A program made the position numbers and the translations under genes. Of a stretch of DNA of 64,000 bases, positions 41,580 through 52,014 are shown piece by piece. Under the pieces are notes generated by a model. That model worked only from the letters and a program-made list of their open reading frames with translations. It made no database searches and was not told the DNA's origin. The stretch covers positions 252,230,812 to 252,294,811 of the forward strand of contig NC_134531.1 in the NCBI RefSeq assembly GCF_050624435.1, in the 5' to 3' direction. How positions within the stretch are numbered: the first letter of the stretch is position 1; every line of letters begins with the position of its first letter. Source of the stretch: Tenrec ecaudatus. Lineage: Eukaryota; Chordata; Mammalia; Afrosoricida; Tenrecidae.

Positions 41580-41800
41580 AACCCAAAAAACCAAACTCAC
41601 TGCCACAGGGTTAACTTCAACTTGCAGAGATCCTTTGTAGAAAATAGAACTGCCCCTGTGAATTTTCAGGACTGTAAATCTTCACGGGAGTAGAAAGCCT
41701 CAGCTTTCTCCTGCAGAGCCACTGGTAGTTTCAAACTTCTGGCCTTATGGTTAGCAACCTAATGCAGGCCCCACTAAGCCAACAAGGCACCTTTCTGATG
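41580..41800 (-). repeat. Afrotherian SINE
   Basis: Inverted copy from 'ccaaactcactgccacaggg' to 'gccaacaaggcacc'. Confidence 0.85.
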
Positions 41801-41935
41801 TCAAGCAACCTTACATAAGGTTTCTGAGACTATACATCTTTATGGGAACAGACAGCCTCATCTTTGTCCCATGGAGCAGCTGATGGGTTTGAACCACTTA
41901 CCTTGCAATTAGTGGCACAACACCCAACTCACATG
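41801..41935 (-). repeat. Afrotherian SINE, truncated
   Basis: Third tandemly placed inverted copy: 'gatgtcaagcaaccttacat' to 'gtggcacaacacccaac'. Confidence 0.75.
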
Positions 41936-42324
41936 GAAACTAATGTGGATGAATCTCATAAACATAATTTTAAATGAAAAAAGGAACCTGCAGAATAATA
42001 CATATGATTCCATTTGTATAAAATTCAGTTGATGGAAAGCTATACGATAGATTGGGTAGAGATAGAATGGGTGAAACGGCTCTAGTGAAAAGGCAGAAAT
42101 AAACACCAAATTCAAGCGTGGGAAATAGAATTGAGGCAGAACTTCCTAGAGTTTCAAAGTTGTTGGTAGTGTTGTATTTGCGGAGTTGGGTGTTGGTACA
42201 CTAGTGGCCGTTTCAATATTCCAGTGTATCAATAGAATGTTTTTTAATATTTTAACTTTATTTTCTAAATATTACTTTACACATACTATTTAATCTAATG
42301 ACACATTGAATTAGGCTGCACAAG

Positions 42325-42835
42325 TCTTGTTTGAAGTGTTGAAGAGCAAGGATGTCACTTTGAGAACTCAGGTGCACCTGACAAAAGTCATGAATTTTCA
42401 ATCACAATATGCATATGAAAGTTGGACAATGAATCGGGAAGACTGCCAAAGAACTGGTACATTTGAATTACAGTGTTGGGTGAAGCGTATTCAAGGCACC
42501 AAGGACTGCCAAAAGAACAAACCAATCTGTCTTGAAGAAGGACAGCTGGACTCATGATCTTTAGAAGTGAAGTAGGGAAGATGTCATCTCATGTACTTTG
42601 CTTATGTTATTAGGGGAGACCAGCCCCTGGAAAAGGGCATCACACTTGGTAAATTCCAGTGCCAGAGAAAAAGAAGAAGACCTCAGTGAGATGGACTGGC
42701 ATAGTGGCCATCACTATGGATTCGAACATAATGGTGTGGGGAGAACACAGGACCAGGCAGTGTTTCGATCTGGTGTATCTGGAATCAAATGAGTTGGAAC
42801 TGCCTTGGTGGCAGTTGAAAACAACATGACTATCT
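42325..42835 (+). mobile_element. RTE LINE fragment (3' end of coding region and tail)
   Basis: The + strand encodes VLKSKDVTLRTQVHLTKVMN and YESWTMNREDCQRTGTFELQ, the C-terminal RTE block (compare CESWTVKKAEHRRIDAFELW in BovB), followed by the 3' tail. The frame ends early. Confidence 0.85.
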
Positions 42836-43060
42836 ATTCCAAATCACTTATGATCAGGAGCAGAAAAACTCTCTTGCCCTCGTAGTAACCTGTGCCTCTC
42901 TGGATTTTGTTCTTGGCATCTTGGTGTTTGTTTCTCTAAATATATTCTCCCTAATATTTAATTTACTATATCTTACTATATATACTTTATGGAGACTTAG
43001 GAGAGAGAAAAATATGGTGAAATGAAAAAGAGAGTCATTCAGAAAAGATATCCCACTAGC

Positions 43061-43330
43061 ATCAAGAAAGAAAAAGCCACAGCTAAGCACACGCAAGATC
43101 CTTGCCTGAAATTACAGAGTCCTCAAGGCACCAAAGAACACAGCATTGAGTTATGAGACAGAGAAAAGGAGCCATCCTGAGCCTTTGCAGTAGACTGGTG
43201 GACTTCCCTTCCACTGAAATTATAATGCTGAGAATCTCTAGGTAAGAGGTTGGCTTGCAGAATGGAGTGAACTTTGAGCATTGGCCAGCACTAAAAGAGG
43301 TGTATAACTCTTGCCCAAGAAGGACAGAGG
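43061..43330 (+). repeat. Unclassified repeat, copy 1
   Basis: Shares order and words with 46,437-46,665 ('catcaagaaa', 'atccttgcctga', 'atgagacagag', 'ggcttgcagaatgg', 'gcactaaaagag'). I cannot name the family; LTR-like is possible. It may extend from ~42,845 to ~43,480. Confidence 0.5.
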
Positions 43331-43494
43331 TCCAGGGAGATTTCGGCTGATAGGCTGAAGACCAGAAAGAGTTAGACCTGCCCACACGGCACAGTAGAGT
43401 TTCTGTAGATAAAAGAACCACATCCTTACCATTTTGTAACCTGTCAGTTTCCCTAGTTTCCCTAATACACTCCATACTGTCTGTGAATTCTGTG

Positions 43495-43720
43495 TGGCTA
43501 GTGTTGATGGTGGATCTAAGTAAAATAACATTGGTGACACCTTCTACTTTTTCTCTCATTTATCACGATGCCATTTTGATGACTTCCAAATTTCCTAGAT
43601 GCATATTTCACGCACCCCATGTTCAGTTTACTGATGGATGCTTGCAGCTGTTTCTTTCCATTTTCAGTAATGCCACATCAATAAATGAAGCAGATAGAGC
43701 AAAATGTGGACCAAGACCCA
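43495..43720 (-). mobile_element. RTE LINE fragment with internal deletion
   Basis: 'ttgatggtggatctaagtaa' and then 'gatgcttgcagctgtttctt' are distant parts of the inverted RTE element brought together. Confidence 0.7.
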
Positions 43721-44034
43721 AAATCATTAAAAAAAATAGACCAGGCTTACTGGCTTGGTAAAGGTTGGTGGAGCCCTTGACAGGAAGGACTGTAGGTCAT
43801 CATTCAAACCTAGAATTGACTTCACCAACGTGATTCACCTTTCAGTCAAATGATAGGCAGGCCTATAAGATGAACTATAACACCAGGGCGGTACACACTC
43901 CTTAATGTGAACAACCAACCACAGGACATGCCCTGGGATGAAACTCAGAAAGCAGAAGGGAGAGGAAGAAGAACTATTGGAAATAGTAACGGAGGGAGGA
44001 AGTACAGAGAGTGTGGTTCCACTAGGGGGAATGC

Positions 44035-44400
44035 CACTGTCATAACCCAGCTTAGTTTGGGACCTCCACTTTGCTTTAAACTGCCTTCAAACACCGGCAA
44101 CCCCACCCCCCAGGTAGTGGCCAGCTGCCCTTAACCCACTTCCTTCCCCTCCCAGGTCTCCTGACAGACCTTGAATTTCTATAGATGGCCAAGGACTCTT
44201 TCTGGCCTCCTGCCTGCCTGATACGTAAATGTAACTGCCTGCATTTTCCCTCTCCCCTTTCAGCCAGCCCTCTGCCGTAACTATAAAGACCCAGTGTATC
44301 CTTTGTTTTTTCAGGGCTGTAGCCTCCTCTTGCAGCAGCTGTTCATAAAGTCTTTAATTATTAATAAGTGGTGTGGATCGATCTCCCCCAGTACAATGCA
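44035..44400 (+). mobile_element. Possible solo LTR fossil
   Basis: A CT-rich stretch with a TATA-like 'aactataaagacc' and, 80 bp on, 'cataaagtctttaattatt', which resembles the U3-R-U5 arrangement of an endogenous retrovirus LTR. No terminal duplication was found, so limits and class are tentative. Confidence 0.35.
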
Positions 44401-44949
44401 ATCAATGTCATGAATCAAAATGTGTACGCTTTGTTGAAGGAAAGCCCAATTTTCTCTTTCACCTTACACTCAAATCAACAGAAAGGAAGAGCAGTCACAT
44501 ATTATTTCATAACCATTTTAATACTTTGGGGTGTTTTCTTCTAGTTATTTATAGATGTTTTAATATAATTCACAATACCATGATATATAATTGTATAACC
44601 TGATATTTTTCCTTTAACTTTATATTGAAAATATCTCCCCATTATTTAAAAAGTTCAAAGGGAGAAGACAGGCTAGGGTTGACCATGAAAAACTTTTTCA
44701 AAGTGAACTCATTGATGAGGGAGTTGTGATTGTGCCAAGGAGATTGGGGGTGGGAGGGATGTTCTAACCTCACACTCCTCAAGTCCTCCATAAAAATGTG
44801 GTCTCCAGACCAGGAAGGACATTAAAAATGGACTCCTTAAGTGAATAGTTTCCCAAAATAACAAAACAAAATACTTTACTTTGTTGATTTTGGTATTCCC
44901 AACCCAATATCCAGAGATTCCAGCCAACTTTTTTTTTTAACCAAAACCC

Positions 44950-45300
44950 ATGATTCTGATTCTGACTCATAGCGACCAGTTCTCAACCTGTGGATCATGA
45001 CCCCTTCGGGGGTCAAATGACCCTTTCACAGGGGTCACCCAGTTCATAACAGTAGAAAAATTATAGTTATGAAGTAGCAATGAAAATAATGTTATGGTTG
45101 GGTGGTCACCACAATATGATGAACTGGATTATGGGTAGTGACATTAGGAAGGTTGAGAACCACCCATTTTATAGATTTGCTGAGGTTATAAAGCAGACAG
45201 CCTAGGAGTGCTATCTGGTGGAGTGACTGGTGGGTTTGAACCAAAGGCCTTGTGGTTAGTAGCCCGAAGCCTACCTGACAGCACCCCCAGAGCTCCTTAG
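44950..45300 (-). repeat. Afrotherian SINE interrupted by a hAT element
   Basis: Inverted SINE: 'gattctgactcatagcgacc' before the hAT element, then 'gtggagtgactggtgggttt' and 'ttgtggttagtagcccgaag' after it. The SINE was present before the hAT insertion. Confidence 0.8.
44977..45165 (+). mobile_element. Short non-autonomous hAT transposon (SPIN/URR1 type)
   Basis: About 190 bp: left end 'cagttctcaacctgtgg', the 'gttatgaagtagcaatgaaa' core and right end 'ggttgagaaccac'. Inserted within a SINE. Both termini are slightly eroded. Confidence 0.87.
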
Positions 45301-45946
45301 TCAACTTTTTAGTGTCTCCTTACAGGAATGGATGGCCAAGGAGCAACAGAGATTTGAGGAAAGTCTATATAGACCGATGAAAGACAGAGAAAACAAATGC
45401 AATGAACAGACTTTTAATTAATATCCTCACACAAACAAGAGATCAAACTTTATATAGAAATAGAGAGGTAAATAAAAGAAGAAAGAGCTAAACGATTTAA
45501 GAAAGCTTGTTTCTGAAGAACAGGACAAATGGGACAGTGGATTTCTCACTTGCATTACAAAATTCCTTTAGTTCTATGTGTTTGGTTTTCTTTTTGAGAA
45601 AGTGACTGACTACTTTGTAGGTTAATAAAATCATTACAATGTAAAGACTATGGTCATTCTTAAAGCCCCAGAATATCATTGAATGATGCGGGGTTTTTGT
45701 GTTGAGTTTTTTTGTGTGTGTGCTTTTTTTTTTTTTTTACCATAGAGGTGCTCCTTATCAGAATGAACTTTCTATTCTATTCCATTCACTTTATCGCATG
45801 CATTTCCCATATAGACTGCTTTCCTGTTCTAACCTTATAATTATAATTAATCAAATTCATGTTATCTTCTATTTCTACCTTAGAAAAATCATGTGAGCTT
45901 AGAGCAAAGAACTATCTAGCAGGTTTTAGTTAGTTCTTAAGATTCA

Positions 45947-45985
<39 letters not shown>

Positions 45986-46184
45986 GGGGGACTCAAGTAC
46001 TATTTCTTTTAACACTAATAAAGAAAACTCGTGTTCAATTCAAACTATAGAGTCCCAAATTTCTTAAATTTCAAGATACTTGAGAATTGGGGTTTCACAG
46101 TGTTCTAGGTGTGTGACCTCACTAAAATTTTGTCTGAGAGTTTAGGAGTTACATTTAAATCAATGGCCACTTAACAATTTGTCC
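45301..46184. other. Intergenic DNA with simple repeats
   Basis: (TG)n at 45,951-45,983 and a poly-T run near 45,725-45,740. Otherwise no feature recognised. Confidence 0.5.
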
Positions 46185-47213
46185 CTTGTCTCTGGGGTCA
46201 TGTTTTTCAAATACAGTTGCCCTCTGGATCAACCACAAAGACACCTCACGAGTACAATCAAGTGAAATTACTTGGTGTGGCTCTTCTATCCATAATCTTT
46301 GTAACTCCTGCCAAAGAACTAGGTGAGGGCATGCAAATAAGGTGCGGAAGAATCTAGCTTAGGGATTGGTCAGTTTTGCCATTCCTCTAGGCATCAGAGG
46401 CACCATCTCATGAGAAGGAACAGAGGTACTTCATGACCATCAAGAAAAAAGAACCACTGGGAAAGTGCATGGGAAATCCTTGCCTGAAGTGGTGGAGGCA
46501 GTAGAGGCACTAGAAATCACAGCACTGAGACCATGAGACAGAGCAGTGGACTTCGCAGGCTACAGGAGTAAATCTAAGGGCCTTCTGTCAGGGCGCGGAC
46601 TTGCAGAGTGGTGCACCCTTTGGGCATTTATTGGCACTAAAAGAGCCGTGTGACACTTCCCCAAGCTAGTCTCAAGGGACAGAGTGACTCAGAGGCCAAG
46701 GATTACAGAAACAATTGGAGGCACCGAGAAAAATCCTTAATGTTTTCTGATCCTATGAGGCCTGCTGGTGTTGTGGTTAGGTGCTGGGCTGCTAACTACC
46801 AGGTCAGCAGTTTGAAACCACCAGCTGCTCTGTAGGAGATGGACAGGAATTTTTACTCCTCTGAAGAATTACAGACTGAGATACCCACAGGGGCAGTTCT
46901 AATCTGTCCTCTAGGGCCACCATGAGTCAGCATTGGCTCTATGACAATGAGTTACTTTGTTTGGCTTATTCACTTCTCTAATAAATCTCATTACGGTGAG
47001 TATTGTCTGAGAGTTCTATGTGACCATTGCAACAAATGATCAGCAGAGAAATAGAGTGATGTGTGAGGAGTGGCTGGTATCAGAAGAAGGGAAAGAAGGA
47101 TGGAGGGTAGAGGCATGTCTGACCTCTGCTTTGTGGCAATTAGTTATGCACTGTTGTGGAGTTGGATTCCCCTTCGTAATGAAGTCAGAGGAGATCAGAT
47201 GTGGTCTGATATA
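46185..47213 (+). repeat. Unclassified LTR-like repeat, copy 2, split by a SINE
   Basis: 46,437-46,665 pairs with 43,061-43,330; 46,187-46,290 pairs with 47,755-47,870; 46,985-47,213 pairs inverted with 38.06-38.16 kb. An AATAAA word ('ctaataaatctc') follows the SINE. It may be one long element or several fossils side by side. Confidence 0.45.
46755..46968 (+). repeat. Afrotherian SINE
   Basis: 'ctggtgttgtggttaggtgc', 'aaaccaccagctgctctgta' and 'catgagtcagcattggctct' in order, full length. Confidence 0.9.
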
Positions 47214-47712
47214 GTTAAAGTTTATTGTGACAGCCTGGCTGATAAACACATGTGGAGTTAATTGAAGGGTGGAGAGATAAATGGCTTGGTGAGCCTCGCC
47301 TTTCTAGTTCTTGAGTCTCTTGCTTTGTGATGGTCAGACCAGGGTGCAATTGCCTTAGCCAGTTCCCTGCTTCAGCTAGCAAGGCTCACTTCCTTCAAGA
47401 CAACCCCAAGGAGAAGCTGCATGGACCTACCCTGACACAGCCCTGGGTGCCGTGGAAACCCCTGCCAGCACTGAGATGCTTACACGTTCACTGATTTGGC
47501 TTTCCTCCTGTAGTTGGCATCTATGCATGTGTTTTGTGAGATGGAGGAGGACTTACTTTGTGGCTTGGTGTTGGACATATGGGTTAATGTTGGATGTGTG
47601 GGTTTAAGCAGCACTGGGTTGGGATGTTTTCTTGATGTGCACTTAACCTTTATATAAAACTCTCTCTTATACATGAGTTTCTGTGGATTTGTCTCTCCAA
47701 TGTGCCCAGAGT
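47214..47712 (-). mobile_element. LTR-like fossil repeat, copy 3 (inverted)
   Basis: Its reverse complement is colinear with 49,569-50,854 from 'aatccacagaaactcatgta' through 'acatcccaacccagtg' to the end region. Incomplete and old. Confidence 0.6.
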
Positions 47713-47870
47713 AACCCATGGTCCCTCCATCATTGGTGTCATCAGGCGTAGAGGTCGTTGAGATGGATTCAAAGTCATGACAATTTGGCCACTGTCTCTG
47801 GGTTTATGCTTTCTAAACACCGTATCCAGCTGACAGAACCACAAAGCTATCTCACGAGTATATAGGACTT

Positions 47871-48394
47871 TGAATATATCTATGTTTATACAGAAAGCAA
47901 GTTAAAAAACAAATACCCGTATTCCAGTTTTTATCATTCTATATTTCAGGTTTCTTCCAATTATATTTTATTGACAACTTGACAAAAATAACGGCCATGG
48001 ATGAACAAATCCTCTATAAGATTTCTTGCCAATCACGAGGACTGGGAAGTGAAAATGTCTTAACAAAGAACAATCCCCAGACAACTTCCTATTCCTCCAC
48101 CCTCTCCACCAAATTAGAGGAAGTCCAACGGGAGAAAGGAGCCCGCTTGAGACTTGACCAAAGCACCTGATTTCTTCCATGTAGGACCACACGTGCTACA
48201 AGCTGCTGCCACAGCCTCATTACTATGCGGTCTGAGGAGTGTGAGATATAGCACAGGTGAGTGAGAAATCAAATACAAGACACTTGCTGCTGAGGAAAAC
48301 TGTGTCATAAGAAGAAATTTGCTTTTTCTTGAAATCTTTGAGCTTCCTCTTGATGCTGCCACATGGCTGGTTTGTACCCTGGCCAAGATATTAT
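47871..48394. other. Intergenic DNA, possible unnamed coding relic
   Basis: The + strand from about 47,960 to 48,170 reads ITAMDEQILYKISCQSRGLG and then LEEVQREKGARLRLDQ before a stop. The residues look protein-like but I do not recognise a family. Confidence 0.3.
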
Positions 48395-48560
48395 TAGTTT
48401 TCCAACAAATTTATTGACTCATAATTCACATATGATACAATTGAACAGTTCAATCATTTAGTCACATCAAGGGGAGTTGTACAGTCACCACCACATTTAT
48501 CTAAGAGGACCCACAACCCCCTTGGTCACACTGCCTTCAAACAGAGCTGTGCAATCACTC
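48395..48560 (-). mobile_element. Old mammalian L1 fragment
   Basis: 'ttgactcataattcacatat' and 'acaattgaacagttcaatca' are typical of inverted L1M 3' regions. Confidence 0.5.
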
Positions 48561-48699
48561 TCAGTTCTAGCACTCCCTCCCGCCCTCACTGGTCACCCTC
48601 CAAAATCCTCTTCCCCTCCCCATCATCCATCCCCTACCCCTGCATTCCCTACAAAACCTTGTCACAGATATAATCATAGATCAATTACTCTTGTGCTAA

Positions 48700-49563
48700 C
48701 AGCTGGGAAAATCAACAGAAAACAGTGCTGGACAAATCACACGAAGGTGGGAAGGATAAGTTCCTAGTATAAAAGCAAAGATAAAAAGGATGCATAAGAG
48801 GGAGAAGACCTCCATCAACGTTCCAAAAGCCAGGAAAGAAATTTCTGTCATGGGACCGCTAAGAGATTGCTTGTTCGCAGGACTAATTCAGACCATATCG
48901 ATAGGGAGGACACTTGGCCTGGTACTGAGTTTGATCCCGCATCTTCAGGATTACAATGGCTGTTTGGGACTCTTGCTTTGGCTAGAGAGGATCTTCCAGC
49001 AGCTCAATGTGACGCGATACTCTGCAGATGGGTTTTGGACTCCCACTGTCCTCCATAGCTTTCTCCAAATTGGGTGACTATAATTTTAATTCTGATACAT
49101 TTCTCTTCACCATATTCAAATTTTATAGTTGTCTTCTTTAGATGACACAAGCTGGTGTGCTTCCTTCGTGTGGACTTTGTTGGCTCCTTGCTTAGATGCT
49201 GACTGGGTTCTTGTGCAGACTGAGGGTTGAGGGCTTGGGGCGGGTGTGTAGGTAGAGTTCCTGATTGTTACTTTACTTTTCTTGTGTGATGCTCTTAGTT
49301 TCATGTTTCTCATAACTTTTTAGTGCTTTTCTATAATCCTGGAGAATGCCAGAAACACCACACATTCCTCATTCTTGACAGTAAAAAAACTGTACCTGAA
49401 TTTTTATTAGTTCAGAAATACATTTCAGAGTTACACATATGCACATGTTGACAAACATATATAACGACACAGGATATCGGGTTTTTTCTTAATTACTTGC
49501 TTATATCCTCGAAGCCTATAATTTTCTCTTATCAGAAATATTTTTGTTATGTAATGCTCACAA
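48700..49563. other. Intergenic DNA, mostly unassigned
   Basis: About 49,130-49,215 weakly resembles the inverted L1 3' UTR ('caagctggtgtgcttccttc'). The rest is not recognised. Confidence 0.4.
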
Positions 49564-49568
49564 ACATT

Positions 49569-50854
49569 TGTGTTAGTCTGGGTAGATAGAGAAATAAATC
49601 CATAGAAACTCATCTGTGTATAAGAGAGTCTTATACACAGGAGAGGAGATGGGTTAATTAGGGTGTGAGGTAGTATCGATGAAGAACACAGCTTTCCCCC
49701 AGATCCTGGATGCTTCCTCCCCCCAACTACCATGATCCGAATTCTACCTTGCAGGGCTGGATAGGACAGAGGCTGTACACTGGTACATATGAGGGTTGGA
49801 GGTCAGGGAATCCAGGATGGATGATACCTTCAGGACCAAGGGTGTGAGGGACGACGCTGGGAGAGTGGAGGGTGAGTGGGTTGGAAAGGGGGAACTGATT
49901 ACAAGGATCCACATGTGACCTCTTCCCTGGGAGAGGGACAGCAGAGAAGGGGGGAAGGGAGACTCCGGATAGGGCAAGATATGACAAAATAACGATGTAT
50001 AAATTACCAAGGGCATATGAGGGAGGGGGGAATGGGGAGGGAGGGGGGGGAAAAAGAGGACTTGATGCAAGGGGCTTAAGTGGAGAGCAAATGCCTTGAG
50101 AATGATTGGGGCAGGGAATGTATGGATGTGCTTTATACAATTGATGTATGTATATGTATGGATTGTGGTAAGAGTTGTTTGAGTCCCTAATAAATTGTAA
50201 AAGAAGAAAAGAGAAAAAAATGATTAGGGCAAAGACTGTACAGATGTGCTTTATACAATTGATGTATGTATATGTATGAACTGTGAAAAGAATTGTATCA
50301 GCCCCAATAAATTGTTAAAATAAAAAAAAATTTTAAAAAAAAGAGAGTCTTATATAAAGGGTAACTGTATATTAAGAAAGTATCCCAACCCAGTCCAATC
50401 CAAGCCCATAAGTCCAATATTAGGCCATATATCCGATACCCATCTATAAAGTCCTCTTCAGACGCAAGAAATACATGCAATGATGCTGAGCACAGGACAA
50501 TCACAGGCCACTGAGTAGAATGTCTTTGGATTCAGAGGCGGCATAAGCATCTCAGTGCTAGCAGGGTCTCCATGTGGCTTCTCCAGTTCCCAGGACTGCA
50601 TCAGGGTAGGCCCATGTGGCTTCTCCTCATGGATGTCTCATAGGAAGTAAGTCTTGTCAGTAGAGAGTCTTTAACAGAGTGAATATTTAGAGAGAAGTGT
50701 CTTTCATCTCTAAGGACATACAGGGGTTCTCAGAATCCTCGGGAGAAAGCCATACCCACACAGAGGCCTCATTGGCTATGATCTGATTGACAGGTTAGAC
50801 TTCACCCTTACACTCTTAATCCTCAAATTAACACACGATTATATAACTACCACA
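49569..50854 (+). mobile_element. LTR-like fossil, most complete copy, split by an L1
   Basis: Begins TGTGTTAG and ends ...CTACCACA, a TG...CA pair, flanked by a perfect 5-bp repeat acatt (49,564-49,568 and 50,855-50,859). Without the L1 it is about 570 bp. These features fit a solo LTR of an endogenous retrovirus or MaLR-like element; it has no coding part. Confidence 0.65.
49636..50340 (+). mobile_element. L1 3' end with tandem tails, inserted in the LTR-like element
   Basis: A 5'-truncated L1 flanked by the perfect 14-bp duplication aagagagtcttata (49,622-49,635 and 50,341-50,354). The terminal ~100 bp of the L1 occurs twice, at 50,095-50,200 and 50,221-50,320, each followed by an A-rich tail. 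Confidence 0.9.
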
Positions 50855-51537
50855 ACATTTAACATGAAATTCATTTACAACTTTTGCCACTTATTTTTAA
50901 ATGTGGAATGTTTCATTCTTATTTGAATTTTGGTGGTTGGATGTTTCATCTTTGAATTAATTAATACTTGTTGTCTTATTAAAAACTCTCTCTTGCATGC
51001 ACATGTATTTTTCGATTCCTTGAAATTTATCATAGATGTCTCCTCACAATTTTCTTTTTAGATCTATTTAATTCATATGTCTTTCCCATATATATAAACA
51101 AAACAAATATAAATGTAACCTCACATAATTACTTCACATAATGAGAACCTAGTTATTAGTTTCAATAGTATTTTATTGTATTTTTGGTAAGGATTTTAAA
51201 AAAAGTTTAGATTCCCTCTCAACAATTTCTCCACAATGATATTGGGCCACTTGCTTCACAACTTTCTTATAATTTGAGTCTTATTGTTAGATATCCATTA
51301 ATAAATTTACCCTGCTTCCTTACATTTGCAACCTTTAAAAAAATTGTTGCCTTTTGGCCTGAAATAGGCAATTTTTCAAAGGAGGACAGTCCTTAGAGCT
51401 ATAATCCATTATTTTTAATAGCTAATTCGTTGTTTAACTGCAATGTGACCTCAAGAGTTAGTTATGTTCAAGGATTGAAGAGTCTCTTAAGACAATAGTT
51501 TCTGGGAGTCCTTCAGTTTCAATGAGTAGGTGTAGGA

Positions 51538-51677
51538 CAGTGGTTCTCAACCCGATTCATAACAGTAGCAAAATTAAAGTTATGAAGGAACAGTGAAAAT
51601 AATTTTATGGTTGGTGTCACCACAACACTAGGAACTGTATTAAAGGGTCGCTGCATTAGGAGGGTTGAGAACCACTG
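51538..51677 (+). mobile_element. Short hAT transposon (SPIN/URR1 type), internally deleted
   Basis: Intact 15-bp inverted ends, CAGTGGTTCTCAACC and GGTTGAGAACCACTG-like, enclose 140 bp that lacks the left subterminal region of the other copies. The 8-bp flanks gtgtagga (51,530-51,537) and gtctagga (51,678-51,685) match at seven of eight bases, the expected hAT duplication. Confidence 0.92.
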
Positions 51678-51844
51678 GTCTAGGAGGTCTGGTTTTTTTT
51701 GTGAGGGAAGGGAGGTGGTTGGTTTTGATTGGTCTTGTTTCATGTTTTTCTCTGAGAGCTTAGTTTTTAAATTTATACTTCTGACATCCCCCAAAGTAAT
51801 TAAGGTGACATCACCACTTTGTCATACTCTAGTGTCTTTCCTAT

Positions 51845-51990
51845 TGTTATGATGCAGGAAGCTGTGCTACCAGTGAGGTCACCCATGGTGAGCAGGTTGC
51901 AGTCGAGCTTCCAGACTAAGACAAACTAGAAATAAAGGCTTGACTATCTGCTTCTGAAAAGTCAGCCACTGAAAACTCCATGGAACACAA
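51845..51990 (+). mobile_element. RTE fragment
   Basis: 'gatgcaggaagctgtgctac', 'ggtcacccatggtgagcagg' and 'gagcttccagactaagacaa' belong to the 5' part of the afrotherian RTE. Confidence 0.65.
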
Positions 51991-52014
51991 TTGCACTATG
52001 ACACATGGCATTGC

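Larger units (their letters stand above)
41155..42120 (+). mobile_element. Old L1M 3' fragment with SINEs inserted
   Basis: 41,160-41,290 ('atggaaacaacccaagttta') and 41,940-42,120 ('gtggatgaatctcataaaca', 'gattccatttgtataaaatt') are parts of one ancient L1 3' end, separated by a cluster of three inverted SINEs. Confidence 0.65.
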
